9,188 nucleotides of DNA. Source: Methanobacteriota archaeon. Its GTDB lineage: Archaea; Thermoplasmatota; Poseidoniia; Poseidoniales; Thalassarchaeaceae. This document shows positions 1 to 6,595 of this stretch, one piece after another. Both the position numbers and the translations under genes were made by a program. The stretch is from NCBI GenBank assembly GCA_002683155.1, contig NYST01000054.1, positions 1 through 9,188 of the forward strand, read 5' to 3'. Within the stretch, counting starts at the first letter, position 1; every line of letters starts with the position of its first letter. The notes beneath the pieces were generated by a model. It was not told the DNA's origin and did not search any database. It saw nothing but the letters and a program-made list of their open reading frames with translations.

Positions 1-579
1 AACTTCGCAAGGGGCGGTGGCGATGGCATGGGTTCCAGAGTCACCCTCAATCTGGACATAGGGGTTGACTACGATGAGAGGTCGTCCCATGTCAAGCAAG
101 TCATCATGGAGGTGGCCAAGAAATGCCCCCATGTCGAGGTAGATCCGGCCCCGAGGGTACTGCTGAGGGAGCTTGCTGACTTCTCCAAGAACTACAGGCT
201 TTACGTTTGGCTTGGGGATTATGGGGAGGAGTTCATAGCAACTGACTGGCTTCTGAGAGAGATTGACACTGCATTCAGCAGAGAGGGCATCAGCATACCC
301 TACCCAGTAGCGGTGGAACTGCCGAGCAAGCCAAGCCCATTCCCAGATGGGGATGCCGGCGAAAGAATGCGAAGGATGAAATCGACCCGCCAGCATGTTT
401 CAAGGATCAAGATGGTAAGGGACGAGGCAGAAATGGAGGAGGAGAGGGATTCGGCCAGAGCCGAGTTGGAGGTCCTACAGGCCAGATTGGAAGAGGGAGA
501 CCTAAAGAGGGCGGAGAGGGAAATCCTGGAGAATGACATGCGGGCTCTCGAGTCACTCCTAGCACAATTCACAGAGTGA
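1..579 (+). CDS. mscS: MscS-family mechanosensitive ion channel, C-terminal part (5' truncated by window edge)
   Basis: The reading frame is open from base 1, so the ATG at 28 is probably an internal methionine and only the last 192 residues are visible. After an arginine/glycine stretch comes R-V-T-L-N-L-D-I-G-V-D-Y-D, the hallmark of the cytoplasmic alpha/beta domain of MscS channels. It is followed by an amphipathic helix, 'CPHVEVDPAPRVLL' and 'YRLYVWLGDY', and ends near 'EGISIPYPVAVEL' (roughly residues 10-105). MscS channels open under membrane tension and release solutes during hypo-osmotic shock; the visible part would line the cytoplasmic vestibule. Residues about 115-190 are a highly charged, heptad-like helix (predicted coiled coil) that many MscS proteins lack; it may help oligomerise the channel. 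The pore helices lie outside the window. The next gene starts 42 bases downstream on the same strand. Confidence 0.85.
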   Translation, partial: NFARGGGDGMGSRVTLNLDIGVDYDERSSHVKQVIMEVAKKCPHVEVDPAPRVLLRELADFSKNYRLYVWLGDYGEEFIATDWLLREIDTAFSREGISIPYPVAVELPSKPSPFPDGDAGERMRRMKSTRQHVSRIKMVRDEAEMEEERDSARAELEVLQARLEEGDLKRAEREILENDMRALESLLAQFTE

Positions 580-621
580 TTCTGCGAAACCTCTTCAAGC
601 CTAGTACCCCAACTCCGGGAC

Positions 622-1914
622 ATGAAGGCTGAAGACTCCGAGACATCGGCAGAGAAAGCAGGTTTGATCCTTAGCGATAGGGAAAAGGAAGGCATCACCA
701 GAGAGAAAGTTGAGACGCCCCCGGAAGAGGAAGGGGGCAATCCAGTCATCTCGTGGATCTACCACCTCCCAAATGGGAAGAAGATGGTGGATGAAGAGCG
801 GATTGATTCCCTCAACTCCCTTGCGGTTCCGCCGGCTTGGACCGAGGTGTGGTTCTGCCCGAGTGAGAATGGCCACATCCAAGCTACGGGCAAGGATGGC
901 AATGGCCGGCTCCAATATCGCTACCATCCCAAGTGGAACGAATACAAATCGATCCTGAAGTACCAGAACGTAGATGAGTTCGCGATTGCACTGAATGAGC
1001 TCAGAAGGAGTGTCGATTCGGATCTTGGGGCCAACAAGATGGATCGGGACAAGGTCGTAGCCATCGTAGTCAGACTGATTGACAGATACCACATACGTGT
1101 CGGTTCTGATCAATACGCCCAGGAAAACGAGTCGTATGGGCTCACCACGCTTCAGGAAGGCCATGTGAAATTCTGGAAGGGCAAGAAGGCGATTGAGGGG
1201 GACATAGACGCTGTGATGAACTTCACAGGAAAGTCTGGCAAGGAGTGGAAGCTCCTAATCAAGGACGACCAAGTGGCCAAGCTGATTGAAGAATCGGGGA
1301 AAATTGGAGGAAAAGAGAAGACCCAGGACCTATTCAGATACTTAGACGATAATGGGAATGACTACGATGTAAAGGCTGAGCACATCAACGACTACCTGGA
1401 GAGGAACATGGATCACAGATACACTGCCAAGGACTTCAGAACTTGGGCTGCATCGTGGAAAACGGCAGCAAGGCTGGCCATGGTCTCAGACGCCACCGAA
1501 TCTCAAATAATGAAGCTGCCAAAGCTACACGAGGAAGCAGTGGAGAACTCAGAGGAGACTGGTTTCCCCCCCTACATCAGGTGGGCTGGCAGAACTCTGA
1601 AGGGTACGGAAGGGCTAGCGAAACTTGCAGAGGCCGGAAAACTACCAGGGAATGGCGAGAAAGAGAGGAGTGCCGCGATGCTGGCGGTAATCGACACAGT
1701 CGCTGCCGACCTAGGAAACACCAGGGCAGTCTGCAGATCCTCATACATCCGTCCGATGTTCCTCAACGACTGGGAATCCGGAGTATTCATGGAAAGGTGG
1801 AACGAAGCCAAGAATGGAAAGAAGCGTGGAAGGGAACTGTCTGCAGATGAGAATGCTGCAATCAACTACATGAGGTCCCACGAAGATGATGAGTTCCAAT
1901 TCTCCAAGAACTGA
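622..1914 (+). CDS. topIB: DNA topoisomerase IB, poxvirus/bacterial type
   Basis: A 430-residue type IB topoisomerase, which relaxes supercoils by nicking one strand through a 3'-phosphotyrosine. Residues about 35-115 match the N-terminal beta domain ('VPPAWTEVWFCP', 'GHIQATGKDGNGRLQYRYHP'). The catalytic domain carries 'IRVGSDQYAQENESYGLTTL', 'FTGKSGKEW', 'AKDFRTWAASW' and 'LGNTRAVCRSSYIRP'. From these I assign the pentad R159, K204, R273, N366 and nucleophile Y375. Asn replaces the poxvirus His, as in the Deinococcus enzyme, and sits nine residues before Tyr as expected. Two features are odd: R273 to N366 is 93 residues against about 41 in typical bacterial members (extra segment about 285-350), and the first ~35 residues are an acidic extension. 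The family is not the eukaryote-type TopIB known from Thaumarchaeota. Horizontal acquisition from bacteria is inferred. The ATG at 622 is chosen because the conserved domain starts soon after; no strong ribosome binding site is visible. Confidence 0.93.
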   Translation: MKAEDSETSAEKAGLILSDREKEGITREKVETPPEEEGGNPVISWIYHLPNGKKMVDEERIDSLNSLAVPPAWTEVWFCPSENGHIQATGKDGNGRLQYRYHPKWNEYKSILKYQNVDEFAIALNELRRSVDSDLGANKMDRDKVVAIVVRLIDRYHIRVGSDQYAQENESYGLTTLQEGHVKFWKGKKAIEGDIDAVMNFTGKSGKEWKLLIKDDQVAKLIEESGKIGGKEKTQDLFRYLDDNGNDYDVKAEHINDYLERNMDHRYTAKDFRTWAASWKTAARLAMVSDATESQIMKLPKLHEEAVENSEETGFPPYIRWAGRTLKGTEGLAKLAEAGKLPGNGEKERSAAMLAVIDTVAADLGNTRAVCRSSYIRPMFLNDWESGVFMERWNEAKNGKKRGRELSADENAAINYMRSHEDDEFQFSKN

Positions 1915-1942
1915 GAATGTTTGAAGCGAAGTCCTCCCTGCT

Positions 1943-2194
1943 ATGGCCATGGCGGATGACGTCACGAAGAGGGTAGACCTGCTTGGTTTCCTATGTCCAG
2001 TCCCGGTACATGAGACTCGGAGGGTGCTGAATGGATGCGGAGATGGCGAGAAAATAGAGGTTATCTGCGACGATCCCGAGACGCTTCATGACATCCCTGC
2101 ACTTTGTGATAGGTTGGGAGTGGTTCTCGAGAGTGTTCGAGAAGAATCTGGAGAGTTCAGATTCATAATCTCCAACGTGACTGGCGGCCTGTAG
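1943..2194 (+). CDS. tusA: TusA/SirA-family sulfur carrier protein
   Basis: An 83-residue protein of usual TusA length. Near the N-terminus it has 'DLLGFLCPVPVHETRRVL', the family's C-P-x-P signature with the persulfide-carrying cysteine at C18. It continues with 'EKIEVICDDPETLHDIPALC' and a C-terminal 'GEFRFIISN' strand, giving the beta-alpha-beta-alpha-beta-beta order of the fold. Family members accept sulfane sulfur on this Cys and pass it to tRNA thiolation, molybdenum cofactor synthesis or sulfur oxidation enzymes; which pathway applies here cannot be told. ATG 1943 or ATG 1949 could be the start; no Shine-Dalgarno sequence is visible in the 28-base gap after the topoisomerase gene. The ribA gene starts 7 bases after its stop, so the two are probably co-transcribed. 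The bacterial-like neighbourhood suggests transfer, but TusA homologues also occur widely in archaea. Confidence 0.88.
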   Translation: MAMADDVTKRVDLLGFLCPVPVHETRRVLNGCGDGEKIEVICDDPETLHDIPALCDRLGVVLESVREESGEFRFIISNVTGGL

Positions 2195-2196
2195 GA
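2193..2196 (+). promoter_or_regulatory. Shine-Dalgarno-like AGGA for ribA
   Basis: AGGA overlaps the tusA stop codon TAG and lies five bases before the ATG at 2202. This supports 2202 as the ribA start and translational coupling of ribA to tusA. Confidence 0.45.
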
Positions 2197-2201
2197 TTCA
2201 A

Positions 2202-2855
2202 ATGGTTTTTTCATCTGGGACAATCATGAATGGCGGTCGAGTTTTCGAACTGGGAGAGGTTCCTGCTGATGCCCGACTCCCCACCGAACACGGGGATTTC
2301 AGAATCAGAGTTTTTCACGAAGAAGAGACGGGGCTAGACCACGTGGCCCTCCTACTAGGAGACATGAGTGGCCCGGACCCGGTCCTAGTAAGGGTGCACT
2401 CCGAATGCCTAACTGGGGATGCTTTCAGCAGCCTAAGGTGCGATTGCGGACCTCAGCTAGAGGCTGCAATGAAGATGATCCAAGAGGTTGGTTGGGGGTG
2501 CTTAGTTTACCTCAGGCAGGAAGGAAGGGGAATTGGCCTACACGCAAAAATCCAGGCATACAACCTGCAGGACAGGGGGGCTGACACCTTGGAGGCTAAC
2601 CTGATGCTAGGGCATCCAGCTGATGCCAGAGACTATGGGATAGCGTCGGAGATTCTTGATTCGGCAGGAATAGACAGGGTGAACCTGATGACGAACAACC
2701 CGGACAAGGTGGATCAGCTCTCAGAGTACGGAATTAACGTAGTGGAGAGAAAGCCACTAGTTGCTGGCGTGGGGGAGAGCAACGTTGACTACCTCTCTAC
2801 CAAAGCAAGAAGAATGGGGCATAAAATCAGCGATGAGTCATTAGGCAAGGAATAG
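2202..2855 (+). CDS. ribA: GTP cyclohydrolase II
   Basis: A 217-residue, single-domain RibA catalysing the first step of riboflavin synthesis: GTP to 2,5-diamino-6-ribosylamino-4(3H)-pyrimidinone 5'-phosphate, formate and pyrophosphate. The zinc site is visible in 'HSECLTGDAFSSLRCDCG' (C69, C80, C82, the Cys-x10-Cys-x-Cys pattern). The GTP-binding and catalytic motifs are 'LRQEGRGIGLHAKIQAY' (about 104-120), 'HPADARDYG' (D141 and R143 correspond to the catalytic Asp-x-Arg pair) and 'LMTNNPDKV'. There is no fused RibB (DHBP synthase) domain. Many archaea use the unrelated GTP cyclohydrolase III, so a bacterial-type RibA is informative about this lineage. ATG 2202 is preferred over ATG 2226 because AGGA overlaps the tusA stop codon five bases upstream. 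The gene ends two bases before the encoded CCA of an opposing tRNA gene. Confidence 0.95.
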   Translation: MVFSSGTIMNGGRVFELGEVPADARLPTEHGDFRIRVFHEEETGLDHVALLLGDMSGPDPVLVRVHSECLTGDAFSSLRCDCGPQLEAAMKMIQEVGWGCLVYLRQEGRGIGLHAKIQAYNLQDRGADTLEANLMLGHPADARDYGIASEILDSAGIDRVNLMTNNPDKVDQLSEYGINVVERKPLVAGVGESNVDYLSTKARRMGHKISDESLGKE

Positions 2856-2857
2856 AC

Positions 2858-2933
2858 TGGGGCCGTGACCGGGACTCGAACCCGGGCCGGCGGGACCACA
2901 ACCCACCGTGCTAACCGCTACACCATCACAGCC
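2858..2933 (-). tRNA. tRNA-His (anticodon GTG), with encoded CCA
   Basis: Read on the minus strand, the sequence folds into a full cloverleaf. The acceptor stem GGCTGTGA pairs with TCACGGCC and includes the histidine-specific extra pair G-1:C73. T8 follows, then a D-arm GTG/CAC with loop containing GG, an anticodon stem GTGGG/CCCGC around loop TT-GTG-GT (anticodon GTG), and a T-arm CCGGG-TTCGAGT-CCCGG. The CCA end is encoded at 2858-2860. No intron is present. G-1 is the identity element for histidyl-tRNA synthetase, and here it is genomically encoded. The gene opposes both flanking protein genes: its 3' end nearly touches the ribA stop, and its 5' end faces the surface-protein gene. A weak TATA-like GAAATAC around 2961-2967 (minus strand), about 30 bases upstream, could be its promoter. 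Confidence 0.96.
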
Positions 2934-3037
2934 AGTATTGGGATAGTCGTGCGTTGGCCCGTATTTCAACAGTTATGCTGGTAACCTATGAGCCCATTAC
3001 CAACGCCTTGAAGCAGGGAAAGCCGTCGTTCGTCCTG

Positions 3038-5404
3038 ATGAGGGGCTGCAGAACCGTATCAGCCCTATTCCTAATGACTGTGATTTCCCTATTTTCACCA
3101 TTTGTCTCGGGAGATTCTGTGATCTCTTCCGAGGAAATCGAGATCCTAGAGGCAGGCAGCTTCGAGAATAGCGCTGATTGGACATTCAGCAGCACAAAGG
3201 GATTCACCTTAGATCAAGCCGACTACACTGTCGGAATGATTGCTGATGGCGAGATGTCATTCACACACTCAAGGCCGGACAACTTCGAAGAGCACACATC
3301 TTGGGCCAGTAGCGGTTGCTCAGACTGCAATGCCACATTTGGAGCTCCTGACGGTTTCTACTCATGGTCCAAGGGACCGGACATCACGATGGGAGGGTAT
3401 AGTTTCACGGGATTGCATTCAATGGAAATTGAGAACGTCTCACTAGTCCTGCACATCTCCATCCCAGATGAGTTGCCTAGCGATGAGGTCAACGTAATCC
3501 TGCAGAACCATGGTTCGGACATTCTGGTGACGACATTTGCAAGGACCCTTAGTTCTGTAAACAGGATGAGTAATCCTCTAGTCATGGAACTTGACAGTTA
3601 TGTTGAATGGGACTGGTCAAAGTTAGAGCAGACCCAGTTCAATATTGACTACGTGTCAGACAACCAGGGTGCGGATGACTCAGAAGTTAGAGTTGATGCG
3701 GTAGGAATCAGGGTGAAATTTCATCAGCCTTGGTTCTCATTCGAAAACGCAAGAGCGGATCACTCAATCACTCTGGATGAAGTTCCAGTGATAGACATTG
3801 GAACATACGAGGGGGAAATAAGTGGACTTTCCCATAGCACCTGTGGATTAACGCCAGAGGGGACAGGAGCGGGGCAATGGCATTTCCAAGTTTCTTCTCC
3901 GGCCAATCAAAATTTTGGAAGAATACATGTTTTTGGGGACGGCAATCACTCCATCTGGACCTCTTCAGTAAAGTCGGGAGAGGAATACACCGAAATTCAA
4001 TCTGGAAATCTAATAGAATCGTCTGGTTCAGAACAGTACTTCACGGTAAAGATCGAGGATGGTTGCGTTTTCGGTGCAAGGGTTGACATAAATGACCCTC
4101 ATTTATTCGTCTCAGGAAGGGTCTCTGGAGGTGTCTCTGGCCTTTCTGATGGATCTAGCAGCATTCTTTTCGCGATTGGAAGTTACCTTGTTCACTCCGA
4201 AGAGATGGATTCCGGCCAGTTCACTATTTCAGTTCCCGTTGGATACGCCCTTCCGGAAGAAGGTGGGGAGATGAGATTCGGAGTGGCGACTAGATTCCAG
4301 TGGTCATCCGATGGAACGGCTGAGAGTACGATTGTGCATATTGGTTCGATTTCAATATCTGGTGGATTCTCTCTGGAATGGGACAGAGACCCATTCTGCG
4401 AGGAAATTGGAGATGTTGCCTTGTCTGAAGACGAAGGTGGCCTGATTATCCCATTTTCGCCCATCTGCTCGGACGACATCACGAGCCCGACGGACCTATT
4501 GGTGAGTGCGACGGTATCGGATGACGAACTGCTCAAGGTAACTGGTGATGGTTCTCTTCTGACGATAGAGCCAATGGAAGAAGAGAATGGAGAGGCTGAA
4601 GTCTATGTCACGGTAGTAGATGGTGCTGGGAACACATGGGATGGCTCATTCTCAGTGTTAGTCGAGGAATTCTTGGATCCTCCGGAAATAGTCTACCTCC
4701 CAAGCACGGTATACATTGAACTGGGGGAAGAACACGATTTAGTGCTGGATCTTTTTGATCCTGATACGGACCTACTAATCGTCTCCACTAGCAAGTCTTG
4801 GGCATCGGTCGGCGATAATGGGACGATACGGTTAGAGCCAGTGGAGGTAGGCGAACACTCGCTGAGAATCTCGGTGACCGATGGAACATCAGAAGTTTCC
4901 AGGAGCATCATTGTAATCGTAACTGCAAAACCTGACTTGCTTGTCGAATCAGTTGAGGTCAGGGTCGGAGGGACAGAGGCAGAAAATTTAGCAAATGGGG
5001 ATGTTGTAGAGCTGATTGGCTTTATACGAAATCAAGGAAGAGGAGTTGCGCACAATGTCACATTCTACTGCAGTCTAGATGGGATTCTAGTAGGCACTGG
5101 GATGATTTCCATATTGGGGCCCGGGGATCTGAAAATGGCAGTTTGCGATTTGCAACTGATGGGAGGCTCTGGGGTTGCAACTTTCATAGTGGAGATTGAT
5201 GGGACAAACTCGATCGATGAGGCATTTGAGGATAATAACTTACTGGAAGTTCCAGTTCCGATAAAAGATCCCGAGGGCGCATCCGATGGCGGAAGCAGGG
5301 GCATTGCCGTAGCAATGGCATCATTACTCCTTGTGGCAGGTTCTCTAGCCGCTTTCCAATTGGGTCCACAGTCTGTGAAGAAAGGTTTCGAACGTAGAAA
5401 ATAG
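3038..5404 (+). CDS. Large secreted, membrane-anchored surface protein with Ig/cadherin-like and CARDB domains
   Basis: The frame is open from a TTG at 2954, but ATG 3038 gives a clear signal peptide ('MRGCRTVSALFLMTVISLFSPF', cleavage near VSG-D about residue 26), so I place the start there (788 residues). Residues about 40-230 form a beta-rich N-terminal region with a CSDC motif. Residues about 240-450 are further beta strands. About 452-544 and 547-630 look like Ig/cadherin-like modules ('VTVVDGAGNTWDGSFSVLV', 'LRISVTDGTSEV'). About 632-742 resembles a CARDB domain ('DLLVESVEVRVGG', 'IRNQGRGVAHNVTF', 'EIDGTNSIDEAFEDNNLLEV'). A hydrophobic helix at about 756-775 followed by KKGFERRK anchors the C-terminus with the bulk outside the cell. 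Cysteines occur in likely disulfide pairs. Its function is unknown; adhesion, cell-wall or carbohydrate contact is plausible but not shown. There is no catalytic motif I recognise. Confidence 0.85.
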   Translation: MRGCRTVSALFLMTVISLFSPFVSGDSVISSEEIEILEAGSFENSADWTFSSTKGFTLDQADYTVGMIADGEMSFTHSRPDNFEEHTSWASSGCSDCNATFGAPDGFYSWSKGPDITMGGYSFTGLHSMEIENVSLVLHISIPDELPSDEVNVILQNHGSDILVTTFARTLSSVNRMSNPLVMELDSYVEWDWSKLEQTQFNIDYVSDNQGADDSEVRVDAVGIRVKFHQPWFSFENARADHSITLDEVPVIDIGTYEGEISGLSHSTCGLTPEGTGAGQWHFQVSSPANQNFGRIHVFGDGNHSIWTSSVKSGEEYTEIQSGNLIESSGSEQYFTVKIEDGCVFGARVDINDPHLFVSGRVSGGVSGLSDGSSSILFAIGSYLVHSEEMDSGQFTISVPVGYALPEEGGEMRFGVATRFQWSSDGTAESTIVHIGSISISGGFSLEWDRDPFCEEIGDVALSEDEGGLIIPFSPICSDDITSPTDLLVSATVSDDELLKVTGDGSLLTIEPMEEENGEAEVYVTVVDGAGNTWDGSFSVLVEEFLDPPEIVYLPSTVYIELGEEHDLVLDLFDPDTDLLIVSTSKSWASVGDNGTIRLEPVEVGEHSLRISVTDGTSEVSRSIIVIVTAKPDLLVESVEVRVGGTEAENLANGDVVELIGFIRNQGRGVAHNVTFYCSLDGILVGTGMISILGPGDLKMAVCDLQLMGGSGVATFIVEIDGTNSIDEAFEDNNLLEVPVPIKDPEGASDGGSRGIAVAMASLLLVAGSLAAFQLGPQSVKKGFERRK

Positions 5405-5474
5405 TGGCTTTTGTCATGAATTGGCTGACGTTGGGCCGATAATCAGAACAAATTAGGGAATCATTATACAGGGG

Positions 5475-5528
5475 AGGAAAGCGAAAACAAACTACCGCAC
5501 TAGTGGCTTAGGCCGCAAAGGCGGTGGT
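5475..5528 (-). terminator. Stem-loop followed by T-rich tract, possible terminator of the minus-strand cbf5 operon
   Basis: Bases 5491-5498 (ACTACCGC) pair with 5521-5528 (GCGGTGGT) as an 8-bp stem with one G-T wobble. Read on the minus strand, the stem is followed by a T-rich run TTGTTTTCGCTTT, about 85 bases past the cbf5/truB stop, which fits a termination site. Two smaller alternative hairpins (5495-5506 and 5513-5524) use the same bases. Archaeal termination mainly needs the T-tract, so the stem may instead be an RNA structure on the plus strand. Confidence 0.35.
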
Positions 5529-5538
5529 GTGTGTGAAA

Positions 5539-5604
5539 ATGATGGTATTGAAAATTAGGCTGGAAACAGACGAGTGGATATACGAAGAACACGAGTCTGC
5601 TTAG
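5539..5604 (+). CDS. Candidate 21-residue peptide in convergent intergenic region
   Basis: A short ORF ATG-ATG-GTA-TTG... to TAG encodes 'MMVLKIRLETDEWIYEEHES' plus a final Ala. The upstream in-frame stop is at 5509-5511, so the peptide can be at most about 30 residues long using GTG starts. A GGTGGTG stretch lies about 7-16 bases upstream, and a stem-loop ends just before that. Codon choice (AGG for Arg, GAG/GAA, ATA) resembles neighbouring genes. I do not recognise the peptide. It may equally be chance ORF sequence in a 206-base gap between convergent genes; only conservation or ribosome profiling would settle it. Confidence 0.2.
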   Translation: MMVLKIRLETDEWIYEEHESA

Positions 5605-5610
5605 TGGGCT

Positions 5611-6594
5611 CTACTCCTTCGACCAAGTCTGCGGATAAGCCCCAGGTTGCATTATTACAGATCTTGGAGTAGCTACTTGCCCTGTCTCCATACTAGGTAT
5701 TGTGTCTGATCCCACAGACAGTTCTGCTATGGCAACTGCCTCGCCCTTGAGGCTTGATAGGAGTACTGATGATCCGGAAGGCAGTCCCTTCGGAACCGAA
5801 ATAATTCCCGGCCTTGCAAGAGGTGCGCCGTGTGATAGGGCGGATACTGCACCATCCTTTATGACGATTTTAGGAATGTCTTCCAGTACTACCTCAACTG
5901 GGGAAAGAAGCCGCAATAGCCCCTTAGGATCGTCGTGCTCCTTCCATAGGAAGACAGAATCTGCAAGTTGTTGCATAGTGCAGGCCATTTGATCGTTTAG
6001 AGAACCGCTCCTAGAACGATGGAGTTCCAGTAATTCGCATTCATTGCCAGACAGTAGTCCGAAGTCTCGGATGAGGGTTCGGATGTACGTACCGGCTTCG
6101 CAATCGATGGAAATTAGGTGTACCCTGCCTCCTTCTTCGGACTGGATCAATTGTGACTTTTCCACATCCCTCGTCCTAACCTGAATCTTCACTGCCGACT
6201 CTTTTGGAGGGACATTGTATATCTCCCCCTGCATCTTCGAAACTATCCCTAACAGGTCATCATCCTGGATGGGTTTCTTGAATCGAATCACTGCGACGTA
6301 GCTCTTTTTCTTCTTCAGAAGTTCACCGGTGATCTTTGTTGACCTGCCGCACAATAGCGTAAGAAGACCGGTTGCGAATGGGTCCAGCGTGCCACCATGA
6401 CCAATCCGATTAATCCCCAACATCGAGCGAGCCCATGCTGCTAGTTGGTGACTGGATGGCCCGGATGGCTTGTCAATTAGGATCACCCCACAATCTAGGA
6501 GTTCTTCCAGGGTTCGATCGTTTGGTGAGCACCCGAATGCCTGATTTGTCTTTGCGGATTCGTCCAAGACCCAATCTTCCTGCGCCGTCACCAT
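5611..6594 (-). CDS. truB: Archaeal Cbf5/TruB-type tRNA/rRNA pseudouridine synthase with PUA domain
   Basis: This is the archaeal Cbf5 family, the catalytic subunit of H/ACA guide ribonucleoproteins, which can also make tRNA pseudouridine-55. With the ATG at 6594 the protein has 327 residues, typical for Cbf5. It shows 'GVILIDKPSGPSSHQLAAWA', then 'RIGHGGTLDPFATGLL' with catalytic Asp D71, 'GEIYNVPPKESAVK', and 'CEAGTYIRTLIRDFGLL'. The C-terminal PUA domain spans about 239-324 ('DIPKIVIKDGAVSALSHGA', 'LKGEAVAIAEL', 'VIMQPGAYPQTW'), which binds the guide RNA ACA box. The middle region and PUA match archaeal Cbf5 rather than bacterial TruB. The frame is open up to 6660, but ATG 6594 starts one base after the cmk stop, giving tight coupling and avoiding a 65-base overlap. 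The N-terminal ~35 residues before the first motif are not recognisable. Partner proteins (Nop10, Gar1, L7Ae) are not in the window. Confidence 0.94.
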   Translation of the reverse strand: MVTAQEDWVLDESAKTNQAFGCSPNDRTLEELLDCGVILIDKPSGPSSHQLAAWARSMLGINRIGHGGTLDPFATGLLTLLCGRSTKITGELLKKKKSYVAVIRFKKPIQDDDLLGIVSKMQGEIYNVPPKESAVKIQVRTRDVEKSQLIQSEEGGRVHLISIDCEAGTYIRTLIRDFGLLSGNECELLELHRSRSGSLNDQMACTMQQLADSVFLWKEHDDPKGLLRLLSPVEVVLEDIPKIVIKDGAVSALSHGAPLARPGIISVPKGLPSGSSVLLSSLKGEAVAIAELSVGSDTIPSMETGQVATPRSVIMQPGAYPQTWSKE

Positions 6595-6595
6595 A

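Noticed and set aside
601..1164. 187-codon open frame on the minus strand
   Set aside because: It lies wholly opposite the topoisomerase gene, has no recognisable motif, and reflects the coding bias of the true gene.
622..1914. Possible tyrosine recombinase/integrase next to a tRNA
   Set aside because: TopIB shares the catalytic fold, but the N-terminal beta domain (PPAWTEVWFCP, GHIQATG) and the RVG, GKSG, DFRTW and VCRSSY motifs are specific to TopIB.
2954..3037. Extended N-terminus of the surface protein from a TTG start
   Set aside because: The added 28 residues would bury the signal peptide; ATG 3038 gives a classical signal peptide directly.
5608..5635. Terminator directly after the cbf5 stop
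   Set aside because: No T-tract or stem is present at this position; the better candidate is further downstream around 5475-5528.
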